From NCBI RefSeq assembly GCF_029714325.1, contig NZ_CP121666.1:7657001-7721000 (forward strand): a stretch of DNA of 64,000 nt, read 5' to 3'. Made by a program: the position numbers and the translations under genes. Shown here piece by piece: positions 19,917-29,390 of this stretch (its first letter is position 1; the number at the start of each line of letters is the position of its first letter). The notes below the pieces were generated by a model. It made no database searches. It was not told where the DNA came from and saw nothing but the letters and a program-made list of their open reading frames with translations. Origin of the DNA: Bradyrhizobium sp. CB1717. GTDB taxonomy: Bacteria; Pseudomonadota; Alphaproteobacteria; Rhizobiales; Xanthobacteraceae.

Positions 19917-21540
19917 CTTCGTGACATCTGGCGTCCAATTTAGAGGTATTCGCCAGCGATCAGAGCTGCGACCTTTCTGTCTTCTCCATCATGGCCACCC
20001 CTCCATCGACGAATCAGCAGGCTGGCCTAGAGTGCCCATAAGATCACCGCAGCAAGACGGCGGGAAACACTAACTCGCTTTCGAGGTAAGAGAACGATTA
20101 CGCGCGTGCGCGATCCACGAACTGGATACATCCCATCAACACTTTCGATTTTACCAATTTCAGACAAATACCCCATAAGTCGATCGCCGGTTTTCCGGAA
20201 AGCACATTTCACGAATGTCGTGTGAGCAATGGACCCTTTTTGCTTTCAGCATAGTCGCAGGCAGATTCAAGGTTCTCGCGGCTGCATCGCCAACGAGACC
20301 CATCAATCTTTGGAATCGACGCACGTGCGGCGCAAATGCGGTCGGGTGGCTAATCGCAACGTCGGGCGCGCAACCTATCGCGCTAGCGCCTCCCCTTTTG
20401 AAATCATACTAAGGCCCTCCAAGAAGATCGGCTCTCACGCACATCGGTTGGTCAAGGTAAATGCGTGCGCTGCATAGAATTGGGGCAGGCGAACTGCCCT
20501 CTACGCCGGTGCGGGCTGGACTCTTTGCCCTGACCAGGCGGGCGTCGCCGACAATCCGACGCTGTCGCAGCCTTCAAAGAAAGCAGTGCGGTCAGCTATC
20601 TGACCACGCTACGTGCAAGCCGCATATCCTCCGGCCAGGACGAGGCAATGATGTCGATCGGTGTGATGAGACCAGCCTAGCGATCTTACTGCCCGCCCCT
20701 GTACGCCGTGTGACCCTGGTGTCTCACTCTGCTCGCGTCCTCAGTCTTCGTCGGCAGGCGGCTTCCACACCCATTTCCTACAGACTGACGCTACCCCATC
20801 TCATTCTATGCGCTGGCGCTGTTCGACCATATCCCGGCGCGGTTATCCCTTCTCAGCAATTCTTACATCACCATCGGAACGAGGGGTGGAGATACGCGAT
20901 CTGCCGGTCTTGTCTCTTAGCGCCCCCACCTTCCAGGAGCCCATCCGCACCCTCGTCGGACCAGGCATCGCCTGTCAACGAATGGAGAGAGAAACCGCAG
21001 ACGTATGTAGCGGATGTTATTTCTGAGTTGCCTGGCATGGGCTGGGATTTAATTTTCTGGCATAATGAGGAGGCCGGTCTGGACCAGTTGACGGCATGCC
21101 TTCAGCAACAGCTTCGTCCAGCGACAAGCGCTCTTTATGGCACTCTGCCTCGCGAGGCCTCAGGTTATGTCTGGATCGCTATGACAGGCGGCAAGCAATC
21201 CCGCAGCAGTTCGGGCCGCACTTCTCTCGACCTGCCGTCATCAGCGGTGTCCCCACTGGCTGGAGTCACTGTCACTGTCCGTCGCGCTGCACCGGCTCGG
21301 CCGTCGAATCAAATGACGGGCCATCTACAACGCAGTTCGCAGCGTTCTATAGTCGTTTCCGCCTTTGCGGCCCTGTCGCGGCACATGCTGCCACCCTCAC
21401 CCTTCGGCGACCGTGCGTGCGCACCTTGCCTTGTGCAGCAGCCATTCGTTCTATCGCCCGTCTGCCGTCCCGCGAACGGGAAAGCACGACACAACCGTTC
21501 TCAGCCTGCTGCCTGCATTCAACTACTTTGGAGCAACACC
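19917..21540. other. Gene-poor stretch with an orphan nod box
   Basis: The nod box at 20113-20159 is the only clear feature. The plus-strand frame from 20461 stays open into the gene at 21541, but its 360 extra codons are Ser/Arg/Pro rich without domains, so I treat them as non-coding or a degraded gene. Confidence 0.45.
20113..20159 (+). promoter_or_regulatory. Orphan nod box
   Basis: The block ATCCAC-GAACTGGAT, then CCATCAACACTTTCGATTTT and ACCAAT matches about 40 of 47 consensus positions with correct spacing. No intact gene starts within the next 1.3 kb. In B. japonicum the nod-box gene nolY lies near nolA, so this may have served a lost nolYZ. Confidence 0.8.
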
Positions 21541-21912
21541 GTGGAACTTGACCCTTCCAATTCACGTTCAGAGGACCTCAAGCATCGCATCGACCTGCAA
21601 CTCGACATCGTGGCCGCCCTCATACGCGAAGAGGGGAACGAGCTCGAAGCGGTCCGACTGCTAAATGCACTCACAAATCAGATGATTACGGCGGAACTGG
21701 AGCTCGGCCGGCTCGGCGATACGAGAACCCGCGCCGGCGACCGGCAAACGACGCGACTGTCGCGAGACCGTGGCGTTTACTACCCAGAAGACCTTCAGGT
21801 TTTGGGACGCCTTCTCGATCAGGCCGTGGCGGCATTACCGGCAGTGCTCCGAACCCCCGCCAATCGAATGAAGATCGCGAAACTAATTCTGTCACGTGCA
21901 GCAGCGGACTGA
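21541..21912 (+). CDS. Conserved small protein, paralogue of the product at 15676
   Basis: This 123-residue product starts at GTG 21541 with GGAG eight bases upstream. The N-terminal half (VELDPSNSRSEDLKHRIDLQ) is helical and acidic; the C-terminal half (YYPEDLQVLGRLLDQAVAAL, then IAKLILSRAAAD) matches the whole of the 69-residue protein at 15676. So the short gene corresponds to the C-terminal module of this one. I do not know its function. The orphan nod box lies 1.4 kb upstream in the same direction. Confidence 0.65.
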   Translation: MELDPSNSRSEDLKHRIDLQLDIVAALIREEGNELEAVRLLNALTNQMITAELELGRLGDTRTRAGDRQTTRLSRDRGVYYPEDLQVLGRLLDQAVAALPAVLRTPANRMKIAKLILSRAAAD

Positions 21913-22577
21913 GATTTCAGTTGATGGCGCGCTTATCGAACGTTTATCGCTGGGCGGACTGCTACGGCCGTACGCACCAGGGATCGACGAGTTGGCGTTT
22001 ATGGCTCACCGCCCCGTAATCGCGCCGGTGCCGCTGGCTTTTCCATGTCACGACTGATCGTCGCGATGCTCGAAAGCTGGAGCCCGCACCGAGAGCAGGA
22101 GGCCGCGCAGGGTCGAGCAAAGGACGACGTCACGCGGACACATGTCAGAAAGCAAACAAGCAGTGACGGGAAAACGCCACATGCTTCCAGAAACTAGAGA
22201 CTGCGAAAGGAGCGGAACGATCTATTTTCATCGATGTGCGGCTTTAGTCGTGAATGGCATGGCGCCGATCTTCCAATTGCAGGAAGAAGAGCCACAATTA
22301 TTGACCGATACCGAGTAACAAGAGCACTTCGGCAACGAAGCCGTGAAACGCGAGCTCGTCTCAACCGCTTCAGAATTATTTCGAATGGGCCCGGAAATAC
22401 AACATTCGGGGTCATCTGAACTTCAACAAACATCTATAAATTCGTCGAAGCACCGAGAGCAGCTCGATGTCCGAGCGTACTGCGGCTCTGATATCTTATT
22501 TGCTGGGACAAGCCACAGACTCTCGGTTTGCTTTTGCGAAGGTACTTCCTTGTATCAGGACGTGGTGGAGTGTTGAG
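21913..22577. other. Gap with no recognised gene
   Basis: I see no gene here; the short frames lack ribosome sites and family features. Confidence 0.35.
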
Positions 22578-22823
22578 ATGGATCAGTTGTTATCCGAGCA
22601 AGTGCAAATACAAGATGCTATCGTAAGCGCAGCCTTTGATAAGGCCTGGCGCTTTGTGGAGAAGGATCCGTTGCTGGCGCATAATCGCAAGACGATCCTC
22701 TATAGCCGGTTGTGCACTTTTCTTGAGTCTTCGATAAAGAAGGGCGAACGGAATACTTTGAATCTGGCTAACGGGGCGATACGCAGCTTGCGGGCTGAAC
22801 TGGCGCCGTCGACCGCGCAATAG
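22578..22823 (+). CDS. Small conserved hypothetical protein (81 residues)
   Basis: ATG 22578 follows GGTGGAG by seven bases. The product (MDQLLSEQVQIQDAIVSAAF, then DKAWRFVEKDPLLAHNRKTI) is amphipathic and probably all-helical, with no cysteines or signal. Similar short proteins occur in Rhizobiales as far as I recall, without known function. The longer frame from 22467 lacks a ribosome site. Confidence 0.55.
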   Translation: MDQLLSEQVQIQDAIVSAAFDKAWRFVEKDPLLAHNRKTILYSRLCTFLESSIKKGERNTLNLANGAIRSLRAELAPSTAQ

Positions 22824-23704
22824 GGCGCTTGAACCTCTACTGTCACATGAGTTTGGCTTGTCAAGTCCTTGGGAGGGCCTTATGCGGCGGCCAAACAACC
22901 GGGGCAGAGCGTGGTGGTGATGACCTTAATCCACTCATGTTCAGCCCCGCTGAAGACGAGCACGTTCACGAGGACTGTCGCCTTTGCAGCTCTTCTGGTG
23001 ACCACAGACCAATCACCTGGAAAGCAGAGCAAGTCGGCGACGAGACGGGACAGCCGAGCTAATAGTCGCCGACGGCAGGAAAAGCCATACCGTTTCCTCT
23101 CCTGACTTTTGGCTCGGCACGAGCTTGCATGTTCAAGCAAGATCCTCATCAGGCACAGCCGCATCGGCTCCTTGACACCCGTCGATCGAGGTCGAGCTTG
23201 AGGATCATCGTGCTGCACTTGCGATAGGTCCTGGGTCAAACGCGATCCAGGCCTGTGATCGATCATCGCCGCATCGCTCACGATTGCAAGCGGCAGCACG
23301 ACGGTGCTGACGGGAGAATGAGGTTGAGCGCACAAGACGCGTCCTTCGATCGGCGGTCTTCATTTACCGAACTCTCTGAATAGCGAGCATGCACGTGACG
23401 TGTTGGTTCAGCCTGGCTTTGTCGCTAGTCAGCGACAGAGGGAGCCAAACAGCTCGCAGCGCGGCGTCCCGTCACAGGTCATCACGAACGGACCGTATTC
23501 GAAGAAGCATCTGCGCGAAGCGACCAGCGTCAGGCCCAGCATTTCGGTCGAGGCAGTGCATGGCACGTTGCGCGCTCCACAATCTGACGCGGCGTGCGAT
23601 TGGACCCATTTCTTTCGAAGACATGTTGTGCGGCAGTTACAGCAATTCGCGTTCATATTGTTAAAGGCACGACGCCGGGGGCACCGAAAGGAAACGACAC
23701 TCGA
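22824..23704. other. Gap with no recognised gene
   Basis: A 151-codon minus-strand frame (22880-23335) and short plus frames are present, but none shows family features. The region may be an eroded insertion. Confidence 0.35.
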
Positions 23705-24433
23705 ATGAAAAAGATTCTGATTCTGACTGCAAGCATTGGCGCACTCGGCGCCGCCGCTCCCTCATTCGGCACGGACTTGGCCGGACAGCCCGTCAAGGTC
23801 AAGGCGCCACTGCTGCCGGTCGCAGCCCCGATTATCGACTGGTCCGGCTACTATATCGGTATCAATGGTGGTTGGGGAACGAGCCACAATTGCTGGGATT
23901 TCAATGGTGTTACTCCCGAGGGCTGCCATAATTCGACCGGCGGGACCATTGGCGGCCAGATTGGCTATCGTTGGCAGATCTTCAACATGGTCTACGGCAT
24001 CGAAGGTCAGGGCAACTGGGCCGACTTCAGCGGCTCCAATGTCAGCACCGCCTTTCCGGCAAACACCGTTGGCACCACGACAGACGCATTCGGTCTACTC
24101 ACGGGACATATCGGCTACGCGTTCAATGCCGTCCTACTTTACGGAAAGGGTGGTGCTGCGGTGACCAGCAACAACTATGTCCTCAATTCGGTCGCTTCTG
24201 GCACCGAGCTTGCCAACAGCAATGATGTGCGTTGGGGTGGCGTGCTGGGGGCCGGTGCCGAAGTTAGCCTCACGCCGACCTGGTCAGCTGGCGTCGAGTA
24301 TAATCACTTGTTCATGCAGCGCAGCAACATAAGCTTCCCAGGGTTTCTCGGCACGGACCGCGCCCACCAGGACATTGATCTCATCACGGCACGGCTCAAT
24401 TACAAGTTTGGCTCGCCCTTTGCCAAATACTGA
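23705..24433 (+). CDS. Omp25/Omp31-like outer-membrane beta-barrel protein
   Basis: The 242-residue product starts MKKILILTASIGALGAAAPS with a signal peptide, then a short linker and WSGYYIGINGGWGTSH, the typical start of the 8-stranded barrel family (OmpA-like/Omp25) of Rhizobiales. Alternating strands follow (YGIEGQGNWADFSG, VLLYGKGGAAVTSNNY, SAGVEYNHLFM), and it ends LITARLNYKFGSPFAKY with a terminal aromatic, as barrel proteins do. ATG 23705 follows AAAGGAAA; the frame open from 23594 adds nothing meaningful. A terminator hairpin follows the stop. Role: envelope structure. Confidence 0.88.
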   Translation: MKKILILTASIGALGAAAPSFGTDLAGQPVKVKAPLLPVAAPIIDWSGYYIGINGGWGTSHNCWDFNGVTPEGCHNSTGGTIGGQIGYRWQIFNMVYGIEGQGNWADFSGSNVSTAFPANTVGTTTDAFGLLTGHIGYAFNAVLLYGKGGAAVTSNNYVLNSVASGTELANSNDVRWGGVLGAGAEVSLTPTWSAGVEYNHLFMQRSNISFPGFLGTDRAHQDIDLITARLNYKFGSPFAKY

Positions 24434-24456
24434 TCTCCACGCGGTTGCGTGAATCG

Positions 24457-24485
24457 GAACCCCGACCCCGGTCGGGGTTCTTTCC
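24457..24485 (+). terminator. Intrinsic terminator after the Omp gene
   Basis: A perfect 11-bp stem GAACCCCGACC / GGTCGGGGTTC with a two-base loop is followed by TTTCCT, about 25 bases past the stop codon. Confidence 0.8.
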
Positions 24486-24586
24486 TCAGCTGCTCCTCTC
24501 CCCGCCGGCGCCCAGTCCAGTTCCGAAGCACCAGGTGCGAGCTCGTCTGAGTAATGGATTCAGAGGCTGGCTGGAGTGTAGCCGAG

Positions 24587-24703
24587 ATGCCGCCAACACA
24601 CTGGGAGAACAGGTCAGTCATTCGACAATTCATCGATCTCGTGAATTCCCACAACCTCACGCAGCGTGAGATAGCGGACTTGCTCCAAGGAGCGCATCGG
24701 TGA
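24587..24703 (+). CDS. Short helix-turn-helix-like fragment
   Basis: Thirty-eight codons from ATG 24587 contain IRQFIDLVNSHNLTQREIAD, which looks like the first helices of an HTH domain, and then stop. It is probably the remainder of a truncated regulator. No ribosome site is seen. Confidence 0.3.
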   Translation: MPPTHWENRSVIRQFIDLVNSHNLTQREIADLLQGAHR

Positions 24704-24781
24704 GCTCGCCGAAGGTGCCATGCTCAACATGCCAGAAGCTGGAAGCCGAAGATTTGGCTGTTAGTGCCCCGTTCACAAATT

Positions 24782-25507
24782 TCAAAGAACATTGAGGCGA
24801 ATAGCTATAGCGACCGCTTGAATTCGGCTGGTCGCATCCAGCTTGCGCATCGCGTTCTTGACATGAAAGTTGACTGTATTGTAGCTGATTCCCAGGATCT
24901 TCCCAATTTCCCATGACGATTTCCCCTCTGCCACCCACCGCATGCAACTGATCTCCCGCTGCGATAGTGCAACTTTTCTTTCGCAACCATTATCGCAGGG
25001 ACGAGCGATGTCGCCATAGGCGGTGTGAAACTGCCAAGCCAGCGCCTTGAGATGACCGATGCGGTCCTGAGGATCAGCATCGTCGAACGCAGATGCAAAC
25101 GACACCACAGATATCCGACCCAACGGCCCAAACAACGGCACGCTCATGCCATGCTTCAGCCCCGCCTCTCTCGCCTCGTCCAGTACGCGTCTTTCGTCCG
25201 GTCGAAGCTGATAGTGGTCGGCGAGTTGATCCCACAAAAACGGCCGCGTAAGCATCGGCGTCCGCCGAACCACCGGATCGATAGTATGGTATTTGCGTTT
25301 GAAGTATCGATCGCACCAGTCTGGCGGCCACTTCACAGCCACTGTCGGGGGTGGATACTCCGCCAGCCGAAGTGGCTCAACGAAGTTGAGAGCGCCGTAT
25401 GCGACTTCACTGAAACCTTCCTTGGTGGCACAGCCTACAAGAAGCTCGAATAGCGCTCTGAGTGAATGCGTTTGGTTAGCGCATTCGGTGAAGCTAAAGA
25501 GGTCCAT
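24782..25507 (-). CDS. LuxR-family quorum-sensing-type regulator (solo)
   Basis: The 241-residue product has an N-terminal autoinducer-binding domain with the family residues (WPPDWCDRYFKRKYHTIDPV, then PFLWDQL and GLKHGMSVPLFGPLGR) and a C-terminal LuxR helix-turn-helix (LSQREISCMRWVAEGKSSWE, then IGKILGISYNTVNFHVKNAM). ATG 25507 has GAGG nine bases upstream and gives the normal LuxR length; the frame is open to 26212, but the extra part is not LuxR-like. No luxI-type synthase is present in the window, so it is a solo receptor that may answer a signal made elsewhere or by the plant. Confidence 0.85.
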   Translation of the reverse strand: MDLFSFTECANQTHSLRALFELLVGCATKEGFSEVAYGALNFVEPLRLAEYPPPTVAVKWPPDWCDRYFKRKYHTIDPVVRRTPMLTRPFLWDQLADHYQLRPDERRVLDEAREAGLKHGMSVPLFGPLGRISVVSFASAFDDADPQDRIGHLKALAWQFHTAYGDIARPCDNGCERKVALSQREISCMRWVAEGKSSWEIGKILGISYNTVNFHVKNAMRKLDATSRIQAVAIAIRLNVL

Positions 25508-26855
25508 GATGGGCGCCTCAGGACGACGATCGAGCTTCCCGTCATCGTGTTCGGTTGCGCTTGTTTCAGGCGGAGCCAAATTCCAGTCCATGAGCTGAAC
25601 TCGAGAGTTAGTTATTCGTGCAGTCTGAACGCTAGCGCTGTGCCGGGCGCCATTCGCCGAATTCGTTGCCCTGCCGCCGAATGCGCCGGCATGATCGCTT
25701 GAAAAACCGGAGATAGCGCCATCATCCCTGCCCCTGAGGCTGAGCGGAAGTGATCGGTCCAGTTCGCCGATAGCGCACTGGCCAGATCGGAGATCATCGC
25801 CCTCATCGGTGTTGAAGGATTGTGCCATCGATACGAAGCCAACGGTGTCCTGTTTGATGATGCCGACACCGATAGAAGGTCCGCGGGTCCTAGACTGAGC
25901 TTCGAAACAGCTCCACCGGCTAGAGGCTTGGCTCTGTTGAGCTTGCATGGCGGGAAAACGAAGCCGAACGACGCTTTGATTTGTCTCGAGGCCGAGCACG
26001 ACGAGATCCTGGGCTCTGATCTGCGCGATACAGCTAAGCTCAAGCGGCTTGGGCGCTCGGGACTCGAGGAGCGTCTCAGCATCCATTCTCTGCTTGGAGA
26101 CGAAGACAACGGGAGAGTCATGTCTTTTCCCAATCTTGAGAGATGCCATCGCTAACCGTTCGCCGGTTCTCCGCCGTGCGACGGCGCCGGCGACGCGATC
26201 GATGAGCAACACGAAACAGGCGGCGCAAAAGCCATACGCCTCGCATCATTGTGCGGCGTCTCATCGACTCCGTCCGGCAGGCTTGGCGCAAACGGACCGA
26301 ACGTGCAGAAAGGGGCCACCTTAAAGGCGCAACGAGAGATACTCGTAACGGCGAGATCTGCTTGATGCGAAGGAAACTTTGCATGCGCTTCTCCAGCAGG
26401 GAGAGGACCCGCGCCAAACCAGCAAGTGTCATACCAACTGTTGATTTCACCAAATCAAACGTCGCAGAAAGGGCTTCGAACGCCCACGTTTGGTTGCGAC
26501 GTAGGACTCTCGAAGCATTTATGACATGCGGAAGAAAGGCGACAACACCATTGCCAGGCGCGGCACGAGGTGAGCTACAGCAAGAAATGCAGCTCACCTC
26601 GGCGGCCCCCTCGAGTGCCGCCCCCTTAGGGCCCAAACGCAGCCCTATTCCAGCCCAGTCAAGTGCCAAGTTCGGCAATTGATGGGACGGTCCAAACATG
26701 GCACCCGTTAAGAAAATTGAACTGACTGCACCTCCGGCCAGCGATTCCGGCGAAGCGTTTAGATCCGTCCCCAAGCAGAAACACGGTTAGCTGATGCACG
26801 AATCATGATGGGCTCGGTGGAAAACGGCGAAGATTGTCGCCAGGGTCGGTGAAGC
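25508..26855. other. Gene-poor stretch upstream of the LuxR and TauE genes
   Basis: Frames on both strands (for example 26118-26774 minus, 218 codons) are open but show no family signature. I see no repeat, RNA gene or IS end. Confidence 0.35.
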
Positions 26856-27572
26856 ATGGCTTCTCTGCTCTTCGCGATCATCTCACTGCTCTATGCGAGC
26901 GTTGGCCAGGCTGGTGGGACTGCATTCGTCTCGCTAATGGCATTTTTTGGTATGTCATCGACAGAGATGCGCCCGACGGCACTTGCTCTCAACATTGTCG
27001 TCGCGACTTATTCTACGTGGGTCTTCAACCGCAACAAGGTCGTTGACTGGGCACTCCTGCGCCCGCTTCTCTTTTCGTCGGTGCCAGCGTCGCTTGCCGG
27101 TGGCTTGATTGTGCTCGAGGACCACGCGTACAAGACGCTGACGGGGCTCGTTCTTCTTCTGGCGAGCGCAGTGATGATCATGCAGCGGGGACGAGCTGCC
27201 GATCGTCTTTGCGAAACTCCACTCACGGCAAGCGTGAGCATTGGCGCAACCCTTGGCCTGGTTTCCGGCCTGACCGGCGTGGGCGGCGGAGTGTTCCTCG
27301 CGCCGACGCTCATCACACTGAATTGGGCATCACCGAAGCAGGCCGTCGCGTTATCACCCGCTTTTATTCTGGCCAATTCCACAGTTGGCTTCGTCGGAGC
27401 TCTTTTCAGCGGCCAATTTCCCTCTCCGGATTTGGCTCTTTACGCTATCTCTGCGCTGGCGGGTGCGGTCGCTGGAACGGTAGTCAGCCTGAACTGCCTG
27501 AACCCGGCAGGCATCAGATTTATCCTAGTGGCGGTTCTGGTCGTTGCCGGCATCCAATTGGTTCTCACTTGA
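26856..27572 (+). CDS. TauE/SafE-type sulfite/organosulfonate permease
   Basis: The 238-residue membrane protein has about seven hydrophobic segments arranged as two repeats, the layout of the TSUP (TauE/SafE/DUF81) family. The family-type repeats are ISLLYASVGQAGGTAFVSLM near the N-terminus and LGLVSGLTGVGGGVFLAPTL in the middle (the GxGGG core). These permeases export sulfite, sulfonates or related anions. The start ATG 26856 has GGTGAAGC just before. No neighbour suggests a substrate. Confidence 0.88.
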   Translation: MASLLFAIISLLYASVGQAGGTAFVSLMAFFGMSSTEMRPTALALNIVVATYSTWVFNRNKVVDWALLRPLLFSSVPASLAGGLIVLEDHAYKTLTGLVLLLASAVMIMQRGRAADRLCETPLTASVSIGATLGLVSGLTGVGGGVFLAPTLITLNWASPKQAVALSPAFILANSTVGFVGALFSGQFPSPDLALYAISALAGAVAGTVVSLNCLNPAGIRFILVAVLVVAGIQLVLT

Positions 27573-28886
27573 AAGTCTCAACTCCCATCTTTCGTGAGAT
27601 CGGCAGGAGATCCAGCACGGTCAGAACATGATGGAGGCCGCAGCTTAAGTTCTGGTCCGCGCGCCTTGCCTAACTCTGAAAGCCGCCGACGCGACCACGA
27701 AAAGCTGTCGGGCCGAGCGGCGATGGGGCGGATCACCTCGCGCATCCCAGCTGATTCTTATGAGCCGAGCGGTCCGTACCTAGTCACATCCCGTTCGCGC
27801 TTTCAATTTGGCGGGAAGCTCAATGTTGGCGGGGCGCGCGAGCAGGATGAGGCCTACCTCGATCTCGTCTATGGCTTGCGCGGCCCTCTAATCTAGGGCG
27901 CAGTAACGGAGGAAGAAGAGCATCTGATGGGCGAGGATCGAGCACGACCACGCTAACCTGCGGATCGCGCCAGGGGGCGTCTTCGACTTTCTCAAGAGCG
28001 GTGGGGAGCCTGGAAGATCTACTTCAATGTAGAACCGGCACGCCGCGCAATTTCCTTTCCCGCGCGTGTGTCGGTTACGTTCTCATGGAGAATATCACGG
28101 AAGGTGATGTGCTGAGCGCCAAAAGTCGCAGGCAAATTCGAGATGCATGGATGCGAAGGCGCGGCAATCAGCCGCCTCGGCCACGAAGCCGTCAAAATAT
28201 CGCGCGTGCAGCCTTTGAAATCATCCGCGCCACAATAGTCATCCTTTTACCGGTCCCCGATGAGTTCGATGCCTTCGGCGTTGTACAACAGAAATTGTGG
28301 GGCGCCCACTTTCGACTGATCACGCTGTTTGGCCGCAATCTCCTTGTTGCCTGGCTAGGCTCAGCTCTCATTTCCGGGAGACGAGCTCCAGGTTTGATTG
28401 GGGCCTACCACACTTCCTCGATCCGCTGTGAATGGACTGAAATGGCAGGATGCGAAGGCTAATTTCATGCAATGAACAGGCGCAAGATCTCCCAGCCGGC
28501 TCCTGCATAGACGGCTCCAGCTCGGAGCATCGAGAACATAGTGACGGGATGGTCGACGCCTGACCAAGCAATCTATGTGAAACTGACTGCGATCGCATCA
28601 ATGCGACGCCAAGGAAGGCTAACGGAATAGACATGCGGGATCTGGCGAAGGACCGATAGCTCCATTGTGAGTTGGTGAGCTACATTAGACAGCGACGAGA
28701 CGCCGCCGAACCAAGGCGCCCCGACGCACTTCGCCGGGGGGCAGAAAGTGCGCTGGGGTCGCCCCAACATCATCAGTACATCCGTGATGATGCTTGTGGC
28801 AATGAGACAAGCAGCGTGGCGGAATTGAGGCTTATGCGTTCAATACTAGAGATCAAAACTCGTTTTCGTCGCCCGCGCCAAAGGAC

Positions 28887-28917
28887 TTGAATCGCACGTC
28901 GCGTCACGTTGTGCGAT
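28887..28917 (+). promoter_or_regulatory. Fourth copy of the NolA-type promoter motif
   Basis: TTGAAT, a 19-bp spacer with CGCACGTCGCGTCACGTTG, then TGCGAT. The spacer block agrees with the other three copies, but the -10 element is the poorest. The next intact gene is hemN, 470 bases downstream. Confidence 0.45.
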
Positions 28918-29318
28918 TGCGCTCCTCGCGCTCTCATCTGGCAACCAACTCATCTTCCGTGGCGCGCCGGCCTTGAACGGGAGGCATCCGTTGAACTCTG
29001 TGAGCAACCAAATCGGCTTTTTCTTCCGGTTTGAAGATCCGGGGAAGCTCAGCTGCTCCTGGTGGGACCTACAGCCCATGTTCTCGTCGCAAAAATAAAT
29101 GGCGACCAGCAAATGCGAACCGAGTTGATGGGCGATTGATCGTTCGCGCCGGCTCGTCGGGCACGACTAGCCGCTTCAACCGTGCACGCCCGAGAAAATT
29201 CATACCTAAACGTCCAGATAATCGCCAACGAGCGGCTCTCACTCCCCTGCTCTGCACCTAAGCTGCGTTGGCAGTAACATCGAAAACCGGACTAGATCTC
29301 AGAAACCACTAGCCGGGT

Positions 29319-29332
29319 TTGACATAACGCAA
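29319..29332 (+). promoter_or_regulatory. Weak FixK/FNR-like site upstream of hemN
   Basis: TTGACATAACGCAA keeps the left half (TTGAC) and CAA of the right half of TTGAT-N4-ATCAA, with two mismatches. hemN genes of B. japonicum are controlled by FixK2, so the site is plausible but weak. Confidence 0.3.
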
Positions 29333-29390
29333 AGACACAAGAGAGGGCATCGGTCAGCTTCATGCTGTTCGAGTATGGGAAAGTTAAGCC

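Larger units (their letters stand above)
27573..29390. other. Gene-poor stretch upstream of hemN
   Basis: No convincing gene. A 100-codon frame (27594-27896) and a 153-codon frame (28001-28462) lack recognisable domains. The region holds the fourth NolA-type motif (28887-28917) and a weak FixK-like site (29319-29332). Confidence 0.4.

Noticed and set aside
20461..21540. Long open frame (about 360 codons) running into the gene at 21541
   Set aside because: Ser/Arg/Pro-rich, no domains or ribosome site; the conserved part begins at GTG 21541 with its own GGAG.
23380..23415. Possible fifth NolA-type site (CACGTGACGTGTTGG)
   Set aside because: The core partly matches, but TTGAA and the -10 element are not at the right distance.
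25508..26212. N-terminal extension of the LuxR gene
   Set aside because: The extra 235 codons show no family features, and the LuxR of normal length starts at 25507 with a ribosome site.
26430..26465. nod-box-like GTTGATTTCACCAAATC
   Set aside because: Only the right half is partly matched; the ATCCA and GATG blocks are missing.
26118..26774. 218-codon minus-strand frame, at first sight like a phasin helix region
   Set aside because: Only a short stretch looks helical; the rest is Arg-rich, and no motif could be confirmed.
27594..28462. Two plus-strand frames of 100 and 153 codons
   Set aside because: No ribosome site or recognisable domain; composition is like the surrounding non-coding DNA.
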